Origin: Erwinia sp. HDF1-3R
GTDB lineage: Bacteria > Pseudomonadota > Gammaproteobacteria > Enterobacterales > Enterobacteriaceae
Reading direction: 5' to 3'
Length of the DNA: 64,000 bases
Assembly: GCF_039621855.1 (NCBI RefSeq)
Contig: NZ_CP155071.1
Coordinates: 2,046,001-2,110,000 of the forward strand
Every line of letters starts with the position of its first letter. The first letter of the stretch is position 1. Made by a program: the position numbers and the translations under genes. Shown here in pieces: positions 56,103 through 64,000 of this stretch. The notes under the pieces are model-generated. The model made no database searches. It was not told the DNA's origin and saw only the letters and a program-made list of their open reading frames with translations.

Positions 56103-56893
56103 AGCGTTCCTTGTTGTGACTTACGCGGCGGTAGAAAACGAGCGGAATCCGCCATGGATTGAAAAAGGGTGGTTTCCTGGGGTGAGCCGACCCACACCGC
56201 AACGGCGCTCAAATTGTCATTTTTCTCACTGCGATTGATCGCTTTCTGCATCAGCGCCAGCCACTCCTGCGGAGAGTTCACCATGCGCAGGGCCTGCTCC
56301 ATCTCCTGGGATGTCAGGCTGCACCAGAAACCATCGGTACAGAGTAAAAAAACGTCGCCATCCTCAAGCGGCATCACCTCGCTGTAGCTTACCGGCTGAC
56401 TTCCCGCTACGCCGAGCGCATTATAAAGTAAATTACTGTTAATTCCGGTATTTTCATAGCCCGCATCCTTCATCTGTTGCACCAGACTATGGTCGCGCGT
56501 GACCCGATGAATAAATCCCCGGCGGAAGTGATAAATGCGGCTATCCCCGGCATGCACCCACCATGCGCGCGGGTCATCACGATCAATAAACAACGCCGCG
56601 AGGGTGGTACTCATATGCGCAAAATTCGGATTATTCTGCTGCGCCTGGTGGATGGCCTGCTCGGCGATAGCGATCCAGCCTGCGGTCTCTTCCGGGTTAA
56701 GCGGTGCATCAACGGCTAATTGAGTAAGCAGGGCATCCCGGGCAAGCTCAGCCGCTTTACCGCCACCTTCATTCCCTGCCACGCCATCGCAGACCAGAAA
56801 ACAGGCGCGGTGCTCACCCGGCAACGCGCCGGTTTCATCCTGATTGGTTTCGCGCGCACCCGTTTGCGAGGTCGAGGCAAAATTAATGTTCAT
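56099..56893 (-). CDS. pppA: PP2C-type phosphatase (PppA-like, T6SS-associated)
   Basis: A 264-residue PP2C phosphatase. Metal-binding motifs are RETNQDE near the N-terminus, VCDGVAGNEGGG, HAGDSRIY and CTDGFW. PppA reverses PpkA phosphorylation of the FHA protein and so switches secretion off. The start is placed at ATG 56893 (MNINFASTSQ); ATG 56899 is two codons longer and equally possible. The gene overlaps the FHA gene end by about 11 bases. A much longer upstream frame is non-coding, because it runs through the FHA gene. Confidence 0.88.
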   Translation of the reverse strand: MNINFASTSQTGARETNQDETGALPGEHRACFLVCDGVAGNEGGGKAAELARDALLTQLAVDAPLNPEETAGWIAIAEQAIHQAQQNNPNFAHMSTTLAALFIDRDDPRAWWVHAGDSRIYHFRRGFIHRVTRDHSLVQQMKDAGYENTGINSNLLYNALGVAGSQPVSYSEVMPLEDGDVFLLCTDGFWCSLTSQEMEQALRMVNSPQEWLALMQKAINRSEKNDNLSAVAVWVGSPQETTLFQSMADSARFLPPRKSQQGTL

Positions 56894-58094
56894 TTTCATC
56901 CGCTTGAATTTGCGAGTCTTTATACTGATTAACTTCCATATCATACGCCTGAAGGAACGCTTCACCGAAAAGCGTATGGAAATCATCTTCAACCTCACCT
57001 GAGGTCTTTTGATAATGGCGCATGAAATAATCCCACATCGCTGCTTTGCGGGTGATGCTGAGGCCCATGCGCGAGAGATTACCGTCGCGTTTCGCATTCT
57101 CCTCCAGGCGCTGAGGATTGAACGATTGCAGCATGGCGGCAATGATCGCTCTGATGCCGGCAATCATTCCCAGCTGGTGCGCCTGTAAATCGACCAGCGC
57201 ATCCCTGACCGCCTGTTCAGGCGGCATAAAGCCCGGCATCTGGCTCTGGTAAATCTGCATCAGGACCGTTTTACCGGAAGGCAGGATCTTAAACGGGTTG
57301 TTGGCTTCGTTGAGGATCATGGTCATCTCGGCTTTTACGCCCCGCTTGAGGATCGAACGCGATGAGAGCAGCGCGACCGTCCCCTGCGAAAACAGGCTGA
57401 GCATACGGCCGGTAATGCGCATCTGATCCTCGGTCACCTGGCTTTTACCCGGGCCATAATCCAGCCCCATACCCTCCATAAGTGCGGCCAGCAGGCGCTG
57501 CTCGTTACCCTGAGCAGGATAATGCCCGGCTGGAGGAGGGGTATGGCTGACCGGATCAATACCCAGCCGGGCGGAGTGCTGTCGGTTCATACGGGCAGCC
57601 AGCTGCTCGGGACTTAAGGTATCGGCAGGATGAATGACGATCGGCGCTTCGTCTTCCAGAATGCCCAGCGGATCGTCGCCGGATTCGTTGAGGGGGGTAA
57701 ATAATGAGAGCGGGTCGAGAGGGTTTTGGGGTTCTTCATGCTCGCGGGCCGGGTCACAGACGGCGATTTGATAATCACCAATACCCAGCAGATCGCCATG
57801 CTGAAGCGTCGTCTGACTGCCGCGCGCCAGCGGCATATGGTTGTGCAGCACGGCAATCACGCTGCCGTGATTAGTCAGACGACACTCGCCGTTGCAGGTA
57901 ACCTGCACCACCGCCTGCAGGCGCGATATCGCACGATCGGCATCGGGCAGCACAAGATCGTTATCGGCGCTGCGCCCAATCGTTCCGCCGGGCGAAACAA
58001 ATTCGCAGGCGGTAACGGGGACCTCGGTGCGGCTTTCAACAATGGTAAATCGCATTCGCTTTTCCTGAGCCAGGGCCATAAGGCCAGCTAACAT
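56883..58094 (-). CDS. tagH: T6SS-associated FHA-domain protein
   Basis: A 403-residue protein. The N-terminal FHA domain has GGTIGRSADNDLVLPD, but the conserved SxxH reads SRLQ, so the His is Gln. A proline-rich linker leads to the T6SS FHA C-terminal domain (NPFKILPSGKTVLMQIY, PGFMPPEQAVRDALVDLQAHQ), which is typical of Fha/TagH. It binds phosphothreonine and bridges PpkA signalling to the membrane complex. ATG 58094 overlaps the tagF stop by one base (TAATG). Confidence 0.9.
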   Translation of the reverse strand: MLAGLMALAQEKRMRFTIVESRTEVPVTACEFVSPGGTIGRSADNDLVLPDADRAISRLQAVVQVTCNGECRLTNHGSVIAVLHNHMPLARGSQTTLQHGDLLGIGDYQIAVCDPAREHEEPQNPLDPLSLFTPLNESGDDPLGILEDEAPIVIHPADTLSPEQLAARMNRQHSARLGIDPVSHTPPPAGHYPAQGNEQRLLAALMEGMGLDYGPGKSQVTEDQMRITGRMLSLFSQGTVALLSSRSILKRGVKAEMTMILNEANNPFKILPSGKTVLMQIYQSQMPGFMPPEQAVRDALVDLQAHQLGMIAGIRAIIAAMLQSFNPQRLEENAKRDGNLSRMGLSITRKAAMWDYFMRHYQKTSGEVEDDFHTLFGEAFLQAYDMEVNQYKDSQIQADENEH

Positions 58095-58810
58095 TACTCA
58101 AACATCGGTGGATAGAGTCCATTTCGACCCGGCTGCGCCACGGCGTCCGGGTCGAACAGTTGCGAAAATAATTGGGCGGTCAGATTGCCGCTGTGCTTAT
58201 GGCTGGCCAGCGGATATCCATCGCTCTGGTTTGTCCACCAGTAGCTGGTGTACTGCATCGGATCAAAACGGAGGGCGACCTCGCGCCATGCCAGCGTGCA
58301 GGGCAGATCCTGATAGCCAAGCACGTCCATAATATCCGAACGACCGGTATCGGGAAGGGCCAGCGGCGTTAATGTGGAAAGCGCGGCTTCCAGCAGATCG
58401 GGGGAAGCCGACTGGACCACGCCCTGATAAAGGGTTTCCCCCAGCGTTCGGAACCACTCACCGGAGACGGCCAGCTGGGCCGGATGCCACAGGCTTACCG
58501 GTACGCTTTGTAACGCCAACAGCGGCCAGGTGCGCCCGACGCGGTCACAGGAGGGCAGCAGGCAGCCAATTTGTATTCGCTGTACGCCCAGCGTAGCGGG
58601 CAGGGCAAAATTCCATACCGGTGCGCGACGGAAGAGTTGGCTGCCCCCTTCACTGTGCTGGTGCCAGTGGGCCATGCCCAGCTGAAACCAGTTAGACCAG
58701 CTTGCTACCGTGCTCGCTGACAGTCGGCGCTGCAGAAAGTCACCGGTTCCAGGCAGTTTGCCATACCATCCCAGGTCATATTTTTCTGACATCGCGATGG
58801 CCTTATTCAT
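58094..58810 (-). CDS. tagF: TagF (ImpM) T6SS regulatory protein
   Basis: A 238-residue TagF/ImpM family protein: GWYGKLPGTGDFLQRRLS, the FRRAPVWNFALPA segment and GCLLPSCDRVGRTWPLL are family marks. TagF represses T6SS post-translationally in Pseudomonas. It lies 10 bases after tssM and overlaps the FHA gene by one base. Start may also be the Met at 58792. Confidence 0.9.
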   Translation of the reverse strand: MNKAIAMSEKYDLGWYGKLPGTGDFLQRRLSASTVASWSNWFQLGMAHWHQHSEGGSQLFRRAPVWNFALPATLGVQRIQIGCLLPSCDRVGRTWPLLALQSVPVSLWHPAQLAVSGEWFRTLGETLYQGVVQSASPDLLEAALSTLTPLALPDTGRSDIMDVLGYQDLPCTLAWREVALRFDPMQYTSYWWTNQSDGYPLASHKHSGNLTAQLFSQLFDPDAVAQPGRNGLYPPMFE

Positions 58811-58820
58811 TAGCGATCAA

Positions 58821-60914
58821 TTACTGCGAGCCCTGTTCGGCGGCGGGCGCAGCAGGCTGAGGATCGGTACCGTTCAGTTTTAGCGACAACCTTCCCATCA
58901 TCAGAACATTGTCCCGCGCATACGGCGAAGTCAGAATCTGACGGTCAAGCAGCTGGCTGAGGTGCCAGTCAAGCTGTTGCAGCTGGCGCGTGGTCACGTC
59001 GGCAGGCAGGCTACGCTGAAGATTTTGCATCACCCAGCCGCGCAGAAACTCGCCGTCATAGCTTCTGGGCTGATATAGCATCTGATAGGCGCGCAGCGCA
59101 TTACGGCTGAACTCGCTATCCTGACCATTATCATTGCGCAGCGTGGCCGTTATCGTCTGTGCCACACGCGGCAGCAGCAGCGTTTTCAGCGCATTCTGAT
59201 AAATGCCCCAGGCGGCGTCGCTCACCTGATTGCCCCGGTACAGCCCGGCACGCATGCTCAGAGGTGGCGCATCCAGGGAAAACTGGTTGCTTTGCGGCAG
59301 GGCGATCAGACCGTTTAAAAAGGGTAGCAGATCCAGGATATCGCCGCTGTTGCTGCTGACCAGCCCTTTTGCCTGCTGATTGATCGGTTTTAATCGCATA
59401 TCAACCTGCTGCAAATATTGCTGATTTTTATAGTAGCTGGTGCCCCACAGCAGGGTGGCGATCACCAGCGCCAGCGCCATTGAGGCATATCCTGCCCAGT
59501 GCAGCAGGCGATTTCTGTGCTCCCATGAGCGATCGCTTCCCGCCAGGGCGCTCTCCTGAAAAATAATCCCGCTCAATAGCTGGTGGATAAAGTAGCCCTG
59601 GCCTTTGTTGGCTGGAATGGGAGCACTGCGATTAACCTGGTCCCAGCTGGCGATGGAGTGGGAGCCGGGTTGCGGCAGCTGTAGCTTGCGGGTTAGCTGA
59701 CCCATAATGCGGTCGAACGGCAGACCTTCCTGCGTTCCGCTGGTGAAAAACACCCCGCGTACCGGCCACGAGACGGGCTCGTTATCGGCAGAAAAGACGA
59801 TATCAAGGTATTCCGCCAGCAGCGTACGCAGCGTGGCAAACTCCTGCGGGAACAGAAAACTCTCGGCGCGCAGGGCGAGATCCCTCTCTTCGGCCATAAT
59901 CCCCGCAAGATTGTCTGTCAGACGGCTGGATAGCGCTCTGAACTGGCTGTCGAACAGGGTGTGAAGTGCGGCTTCGCTCTCTCTCTGCGCACTCCAGGGA
60001 AAGGTAAAGCCCCACACCTGTTCGCGCTGATCCTTATCCAGTCTGGAAAAGTAGCTCATAAAGCCCTTCAGCAAATCCGTCTTCGTCACCATGATGTAGA
60101 CCGGAAAATGAATACCGGTTTGCTGGTGCAGCTCCGCCATGCGCTGACGCAGTGCGGTGGCCTGGGCAAAGCGTGCCTCAGCTGAATCACTCAGCAGGTC
60201 GGCCACGCTGATGGTCATAATCACGCCGTTAATCGGCTGGCGGGTACGGTAGCGTTTAAGCAGCGTGATAAAGGTCTGCCATTCACTGGCATCGCGCGCC
60301 CGCTGACTTTCCTGAAGCGTATAGCGGCCTGCGGTATCAAGCAGCACGGCTTCATCGGTAAACCACCAGTCGCAGTGGCGGGTGCCACCCACGCCGCGCA
60401 GCGCAGTTTTACCCAGGCTGTCACTAAGAGGAAACTGTAAACCGGAATTAATCAGCGCGGTCGTTTTACCGGCTCCCGGCGCGCCTACGATCATGTACCA
60501 GGGCAGCTGATACAGATGCTGTGCGCTAACGCGCGACAGCCAGCCCTGCGATTTTTTCTGCTGGCGCGTCGGGAAATGGGCTTTTTTCAGCAGCGTGGCC
60601 GCTTCGTTAAAGCGGCTGCTTAACAGCTCTTCCGTGGCGGCCTGTTCAGCGTGATCGACGCTCTGCTTTTGCAAATTAGTCAGCAGTTTATTGTTGAACC
60701 AGGTCCGATAAAGCTGCGGGATAAGCTGAAACATGATCCACAGGAAATAGCACATCCCTATGACCACCTGGCGGTTCATGCTGCTTTCCAGCCAGTGCAT
60801 ACCGCTGAAGGAGAGCAGCGGACCCATGATCCAGATCAGCGCGGAGAGCGCGGTAATGCCGATGAAACTCCACAACAGTCGGCTTAAGAACAGGGTTGAG
60901 AGGGCGCCTGGCAT
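58821..60914 (-). CDS. tssM: TssM (IcmF)-like protein, short form
   Basis: A 697-residue IcmF-like inner-membrane protein. Two helices (about 11-33 and 48-66) and a cytoplasmic NTPase domain with Walker A GAPGAGKT (144-151) are present; a third helix lies near 460-480. Full-length TssM is usually about 1100-1200 residues. Here the protein stops after an early periplasmic part, ending in a PAAPAAEQGSQ tail, and the C-terminal half that binds TssJ is absent. tagF starts 10 bases later, so nothing remains downstream. ATG overlaps the tssL stop by one base. Confidence 0.88.
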   Translation of the reverse strand: MPGALSTLFLSRLLWSFIGITALSALIWIMGPLLSFSGMHWLESSMNRQVVIGMCYFLWIMFQLIPQLYRTWFNNKLLTNLQKQSVDHAEQAATEELLSSRFNEAATLLKKAHFPTRQQKKSQGWLSRVSAQHLYQLPWYMIVGAPGAGKTTALINSGLQFPLSDSLGKTALRGVGGTRHCDWWFTDEAVLLDTAGRYTLQESQRARDASEWQTFITLLKRYRTRQPINGVIMTISVADLLSDSAEARFAQATALRQRMAELHQQTGIHFPVYIMVTKTDLLKGFMSYFSRLDKDQREQVWGFTFPWSAQRESEAALHTLFDSQFRALSSRLTDNLAGIMAEERDLALRAESFLFPQEFATLRTLLAEYLDIVFSADNEPVSWPVRGVFFTSGTQEGLPFDRIMGQLTRKLQLPQPGSHSIASWDQVNRSAPIPANKGQGYFIHQLLSGIIFQESALAGSDRSWEHRNRLLHWAGYASMALALVIATLLWGTSYYKNQQYLQQVDMRLKPINQQAKGLVSSNSGDILDLLPFLNGLIALPQSNQFSLDAPPLSMRAGLYRGNQVSDAAWGIYQNALKTLLLPRVAQTITATLRNDNGQDSEFSRNALRAYQMLYQPRSYDGEFLRGWVMQNLQRSLPADVTTRQLQQLDWHLSQLLDRQILTSPYARDNVLMMGRLSLKLNGTDPQPAAPAAEQGSQ

Positions 60915-62143
60915 CAGTATTTTCCCGTTTTGCTGGTGGTGCTGGCCTGTATCTGTGGTGCAGGAAGCAGCGTGATTTCCACCCGTCGGTTTAGCGTACG
61001 GTTCTCAATGCTGTCGTTAGGCAGAAGCGGACTGCTGTCGCCTCTCCCTTCACCCCGGATGGTGTGGCCAGGCTGCTTCATCTGCTGGTGCAGCCGGGCA
61101 GTAATCACCTGCGCCTGCGCCTGGGATGATTCATAGTTTGAGGAGTAATGGCTGTTGCGGGCAGGGCGGTCATCGGTGAAGACGCTGACCAGCACGCGGC
61201 CCTGGATGCTGTCCATCGCCGCCGCCACCCGGGAGATAATCGCCCGTCCCTGAGGCATCAGGTCGCTGCCGTCACGGGAAAAGAGCGTATCCAGGGGAAT
61301 AATCACCCTGCTGCCTTCCGTACCATCCGTTACGTCGAGCTGGCGGGCAGATATCAGGTCGCCCAGCCGATCGCGCAGATCCAGCAGGGCCTGGCTTGAC
61401 GCACTGCGACGGCCAATTTCGCCTTTCGGCAGCGGCGTTTCCCAGATAGCGCGCAGCAGAGGTTCCGCCGCGTTACCCAGCCGCCAGTTCAGCCCGGTGT
61501 AGATCAGGCAGGCGATAAAGGCGGTCAGGGTGATACAGGCCCAGAGCGGCACGGGCGGCCGCCACAGGCTATGCTGCACGGTGGGAAGCAGGGGCTGCAT
61601 GGCGGGTAGCGGAGGCTGGACGCCACGCGTATTAGCGATCAGTTGTCCCAGGCGGCTTCGCACCCCGTCACGCTGAGTGCGGCCCTGATCGATACTCCGG
61701 TAGCGGCCCTCATATCCCAGTAACAGAATGTAGTGGATAACCTCCAGCAGCCATAAATGCTGCGTCGGCGTTTGTGAAATCCGTGACAGGAGCTGAAAGA
61801 CCTTCTCCCCGCCCCAGCTTTCATTATGAAAGGTGATCAGCAGGCCATTACCGGACCAGATGCCGCGCGTTCCCCACGGCGTCTGCGCGGCGGCTTCATC
61901 CAGAACGCTGCACAGGCAGTAGCGGGCGCCCATAATCATGTCGAAAGGCAGGCCAGCTCGCTTGCTGCGGGATTCAAACTGGCGGATCTCATCAATCAGC
62001 TGCTGGCGCAGACCGGCGGGGTCGTCATGCGTTGCCGACAGGCGGATTTGCACAATCGCATTCAGCAGCGGCGAGGCGGCGGCTAGCAGCGGATTATCCT
62101 GGCTGACAGAGGTTGGGAGGTCGGTCGTATTTTCCAGTGTCAT
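60914..62143 (-). CDS. tssL: TssL (DotU/ImpK) with C-terminal OmpA-like domain
   Basis: A 409-residue inner-membrane protein of the T6SS membrane complex. The cytoplasmic DotU part includes NPLLAAASPLLN, SKRAGLPFDMIMGARYCLCS and DEAAAQTPWG; a helix lies near 207-228. A periplasmic OmpA-like peptidoglycan-binding domain follows (VSVFTDDRPARN, ENRTLNRRVEITL). With TssM it forms the envelope-spanning complex. It is followed directly by tssM and preceded at 114 bases by a lipoprotein gene. Confidence 0.9.
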   Translation of the reverse strand: MTLENTTDLPTSVSQDNPLLAAASPLLNAIVQIRLSATHDDPAGLRQQLIDEIRQFESRSKRAGLPFDMIMGARYCLCSVLDEAAAQTPWGTRGIWSGNGLLITFHNESWGGEKVFQLLSRISQTPTQHLWLLEVIHYILLLGYEGRYRSIDQGRTQRDGVRSRLGQLIANTRGVQPPLPAMQPLLPTVQHSLWRPPVPLWACITLTAFIACLIYTGLNWRLGNAAEPLLRAIWETPLPKGEIGRRSASSQALLDLRDRLGDLISARQLDVTDGTEGSRVIIPLDTLFSRDGSDLMPQGRAIISRVAAAMDSIQGRVLVSVFTDDRPARNSHYSSNYESSQAQAQVITARLHQQMKQPGHTIRGEGRGDSSPLLPNDSIENRTLNRRVEITLLPAPQIQASTTSKTGKY

Positions 62144-62257
62144 CAGGATATCACTGTCTCAGCCAGGGGGCAGCTGCGGGGCAGCCACCCTGTGCTTATC
62201 ATCGAATAGAGAATCATCGCCTGTCCTGACTCACATTGATCCGGGGTGAAACAACAT

Positions 62258-62776
62258 CTATTCCAGAATCCACGTGGCCGTGCTGTTATTGCGACAGGCT
62301 TTACTCTGCCCACCGACATCCACACAGACTTTTTTCGCATTCGTATTTTTGCGCGGGCGCGGACGATCGCTGCGCACCGTTGCATCGTAGAGGTCCGCCT
62401 TTACGCCAGCCTTAAAAGGAACATAGCCAATGAGCTGCTGGCTGTCGTCGTCCGCAATCGCCAGCCAGTGATTTTCAACTTCACCGAGCACGGTAAAGGG
62501 CTTGCCGTTATCCAGATAGCGTACAATTTTCCCGCCAAACTCCGGGCGAGGCATTACCGAGGCAGCGTATAGCGCACGGTAAGTTTCATTCACTGGCGTA
62601 AAGGCGTGGGGGGCCTGAACGGCATAGCGATGCGTCAGCCTGACGCCGTCAACTTCACTGGTCACCAGGGTGTCATCCGTCACAGCGGGGGGAGGCGCTT
62701 TACATCCGCTCAGGGTCAGTGCTGCCAGCAGGGTTAACGCAATGCTTGTTTTCACAGTGCTCCTCGTGAGTCTCAT
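62258..62776 (-). CDS. SH3-like lipoprotein upstream of tssL
   Basis: A 172-residue lipoprotein. The lipobox LTLSGC puts the lipidated Cys at residue 25. The middle (ALYAASVMPRPEFGGKIVRYLDNGKPFTVLGEVENHWLAIAD lies in two overlapping pieces, residues 68-110) looks like a bacterial SH3 domain. It takes the place where TssJ lipoproteins often stand, but it does not look like the TssJ transthyretin fold. First gene of the minus-strand locus. Function unknown. Confidence 0.75.
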   Translation of the reverse strand: MRLTRSTVKTSIALTLLAALTLSGCKAPPPAVTDDTLVTSEVDGVRLTHRYAVQAPHAFTPVNETYRALYAASVMPRPEFGGKIVRYLDNGKPFTVLGEVENHWLAIADDDSQQLIGYVPFKAGVKADLYDATVRSDRPRPRKNTNAKKVCVDVGGQSKACRNNSTATWILE

Positions 62777-63005
62777 CAGTGAGTCTGATAATCCAGCGGT
62801 TTAAAAATGATTTTTTTACCGGCAGGTGAAAAAACCGCACGCAGCCGCACAAAAAATCATTCACGTTTACAGAAAGATAAAACCGCAGTCAGTTTACCTG
62901 ACACTTTTGGGATTGGGAACCATTGCGGCCCGCAAGATTACATGTTATTGCGGGCCTGAGAAGAGGGGGACATTTTTGTTCCTGAAACCTGAAAAATCGC
63001 CAGGG

Positions 63006-63557
63006 CTACAGACCATTGCCATAGCGGCCAATCAGCCCCGTCGCCCCCAGCACATGCCCTTTGAGCCTTGCCATCAGCGCGTCTCGCGTGAGCCCTTCGG
63101 GCAGCGCATCAGGCGCAAGATCGGTGGCGATAAGCGTGAAGTTATAGTGATGCGCGCCGCTGCCTGCGGGGGGGCAGGGGCCAGCGTAGCGTTGCGTCCC
63201 GATGCTATTTTTGCCGCCGGTGAAGCCCTTACCCTGGGCGAGCTCGCCCTGAGAGAATTGCGTCTGCTGGGGGGCAATGTTGTAAGCAACCAGATGATCG
63301 ACACCAAGGCCTTTGGCACCCACCGGATCGGTTATCGTCAGCGCAAAGCTTTTGGTCAGCGCGGGGGGAGAGGACCAGCCCAGCGCGGGTGAGATGCCTT
63401 CACCGGTGCAGCTGACGTTACCAGGCGTGTTACCAGCAAACTTTTTTGCCAGCAGCGCGTTATCGTTAAAGTCGGGCGAGACCAGGGTAAAAACCGGCGC
63501 GGCACTCAGGGCGCTGGCACAGAGCAGCAGTGAAGCAGAGAGCACTATTTTCTTCAT
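63006..63557 (-). CDS. YbhB/YbcL-family (PEBP, Raf-kinase-inhibitor-like) protein
   Basis: A 183-residue periplasmic PEBP-fold protein. Signal peptide about residues 1-19 (cleavage after LSA). Family marks are SPALGWSSPP, LTITDPVGAKG and GPCPPAGSGAHHYNFTLIA. E. coli YbcL of this family dampens inflammatory responses; the bacterial role in general is unclear. ATG 63557 is chosen because AGGAG lies 7 bases upstream and MKKIVLSASLLL is a normal signal start. Confidence 0.92.
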   Translation of the reverse strand: MKKIVLSASLLLCASALSAAPVFTLVSPDFNDNALLAKKFAGNTPGNVSCTGEGISPALGWSSPPALTKSFALTITDPVGAKGLGVDHLVAYNIAPQQTQFSQGELAQGKGFTGGKNSIGTQRYAGPCPPAGSGAHHYNFTLIATDLAPDALPEGLTRDALMARLKGHVLGATGLIGRYGNGL

Positions 63558-63785
63558 CGGATAACTCCTGAACGGGTGGAAATAAAGCCTGGACGATAAT
63601 CCCGTTATCCACCACCGCAACCGCGATCGTCTGACACGGAACAATATCCTGGCTGAACCACCGCCGCTTTCAGCGTGGCACTGCCCGCGCAGTCAGAGAA
63701 ATATGCTAAAGTAAACGTCGAATGATTTTGTGAGAAAGCCTGCATTTTTAATCAGAAAACTGTGCTAGCAGAAATTAGTGAGGTT

Positions 63786-64000
63786 ATGAGCAGACTCAAT
63801 GCCCTTTATCTTTTGAACCGCATACCGATGCTGGCGTTATTCTCCGCGGCCATCGTTTGTCCTGACGTTCTGGCGATGATGACGGAAACGCGGGTTGCCG
63901 ACGCGCCCTTTGACGATCCTGCCAGGTTCAGCGACCTGAACGCTTCGCTGCCCGACCTTGGCAGCACGACGGCCGCAGACAGCGCCACCGAAAAGCGCAT
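63786..64000 (+). CDS. ychO: YchO-like inverse autotransporter (5' part only)
   Basis: The first 71 codons of a gene cut by the window end. It begins MSRLNALYLLNRIPM with a signal peptide (about residues 1-31), then DAPFDDPARFSDLNASLPDLGS, which parallels the PFDNN...LPDLG start of E. coli YchO. YchO belongs to the intimin/invasin family with an N-terminal barrel. Its place after chaC agrees with the E. coli order chaC-ychN-ychO. Only the N-terminus is seen, so the call is moderate. Confidence 0.65.
   Translation, partial: MSRLNALYLLNRIPMLALFSAAIVCPDVLAMMTETRVADAPFDDPARFSDLNASLPDLGSTTAADSATEKR

Noticed and set aside
57726..58091. 121-codon plus-strand frame opposite the FHA gene
   Set aside because: Antisense shadow; the minus strand holds a clear FHA domain.

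Overview
The window is chromosomal DNA from a gamma-proteobacterium of the order Enterobacterales, most likely Erwiniaceae (Pantoea/Erwinia-like). The core genes follow the E. coli 26-27 min order with high protein identity: ldcA-emtA-ycgR, treA, ychF, pth-ychH-prs-ispE-lolB, hemA-prfA-prmC-sirB2-sirB1-kdsA, chaA-chaB-chaC and the start of a ychO-like gene. Several accessory blocks interrupt this backbone. The genus is an inference.

Region by region. 1-5.0 kb is AT-rich accessory DNA: a GMC oxidoreductase plus class III aminotransferase operon, a small unknown gene, an XRE regulator and a possible 32-codon gene. 5.4-6.8 kb holds an orphan ParB-like protein followed by two identical palindromes. 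7.05-7.5 kb is a GNAT acetyltransferase. 8.0-12.5 kb is a very small prophage-like block: two holin-like proteins, a LexA-type (CI-like) repressor with its own operators, an endolysin, a further holin-like protein and a beta-helix tailspike, without any capsid, terminase or tail-tube gene. 12.8-14.2 kb has small genes, including an SOS-box-controlled DinI relative and a YgdI/YgdR lipoprotein. 14.2-22.5 kb is mostly backbone: an MBL-fold protein lacking its metal motif, LdcA, EmtA, YcgR, a YmgE-type protein, an MHS transporter, TreA and a serine hydrolase.

22.7-35.1 kb looks like two integrated elements stacked in tandem at the 3' end of ychF. The terminator hairpin beside ychF is present three times (22.69, 31.21, 35.05 kb) and the last bases of ychF twice (31.29, 35.13 kb). 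Each inner copy has a P4-type integrase beside it, and both integrases are broken. The left element carries a class 5 (CFA/I-like) chaperone-usher fimbria operon (chaperone, pilin, usher, tip) with a LuxR-type regulator and an unknown winged-helix-like protein. The right element is mostly decayed: MFS and MetN remnants, an IS481-type transposase end, a tRNA-Thr remnant and an intact DUF7661 gene.

35.1-49.4 kb is compact backbone. Between chaB and chaC lie an IS256-family element with an 8-bp target duplication and an orphan type VI secretion islet (hcp, amidase effector, probable immunity gene). Between chaC and ychO lies a minus-strand T6SS-related locus: SH3 lipoprotein, tssL, a 697-residue TssM that lacks the usual C-terminal part, tagF, an FHA protein, a PP2C phosphatase, a secreted unknown and a PpkA-type kinase. 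No sheath, baseplate, ClpV or VgrG gene is visible, so the locus holds a threonine-phosphorylation control set and an inner-membrane complex without the contractile machine.

Main candidates for something unusual are the repressor-lysis-tailspike block, the sheath-less T6SS locus with short TssM, the Hcp-amidase-immunity islet, the doubled ychF islands and the orphan ParB with its palindromes.
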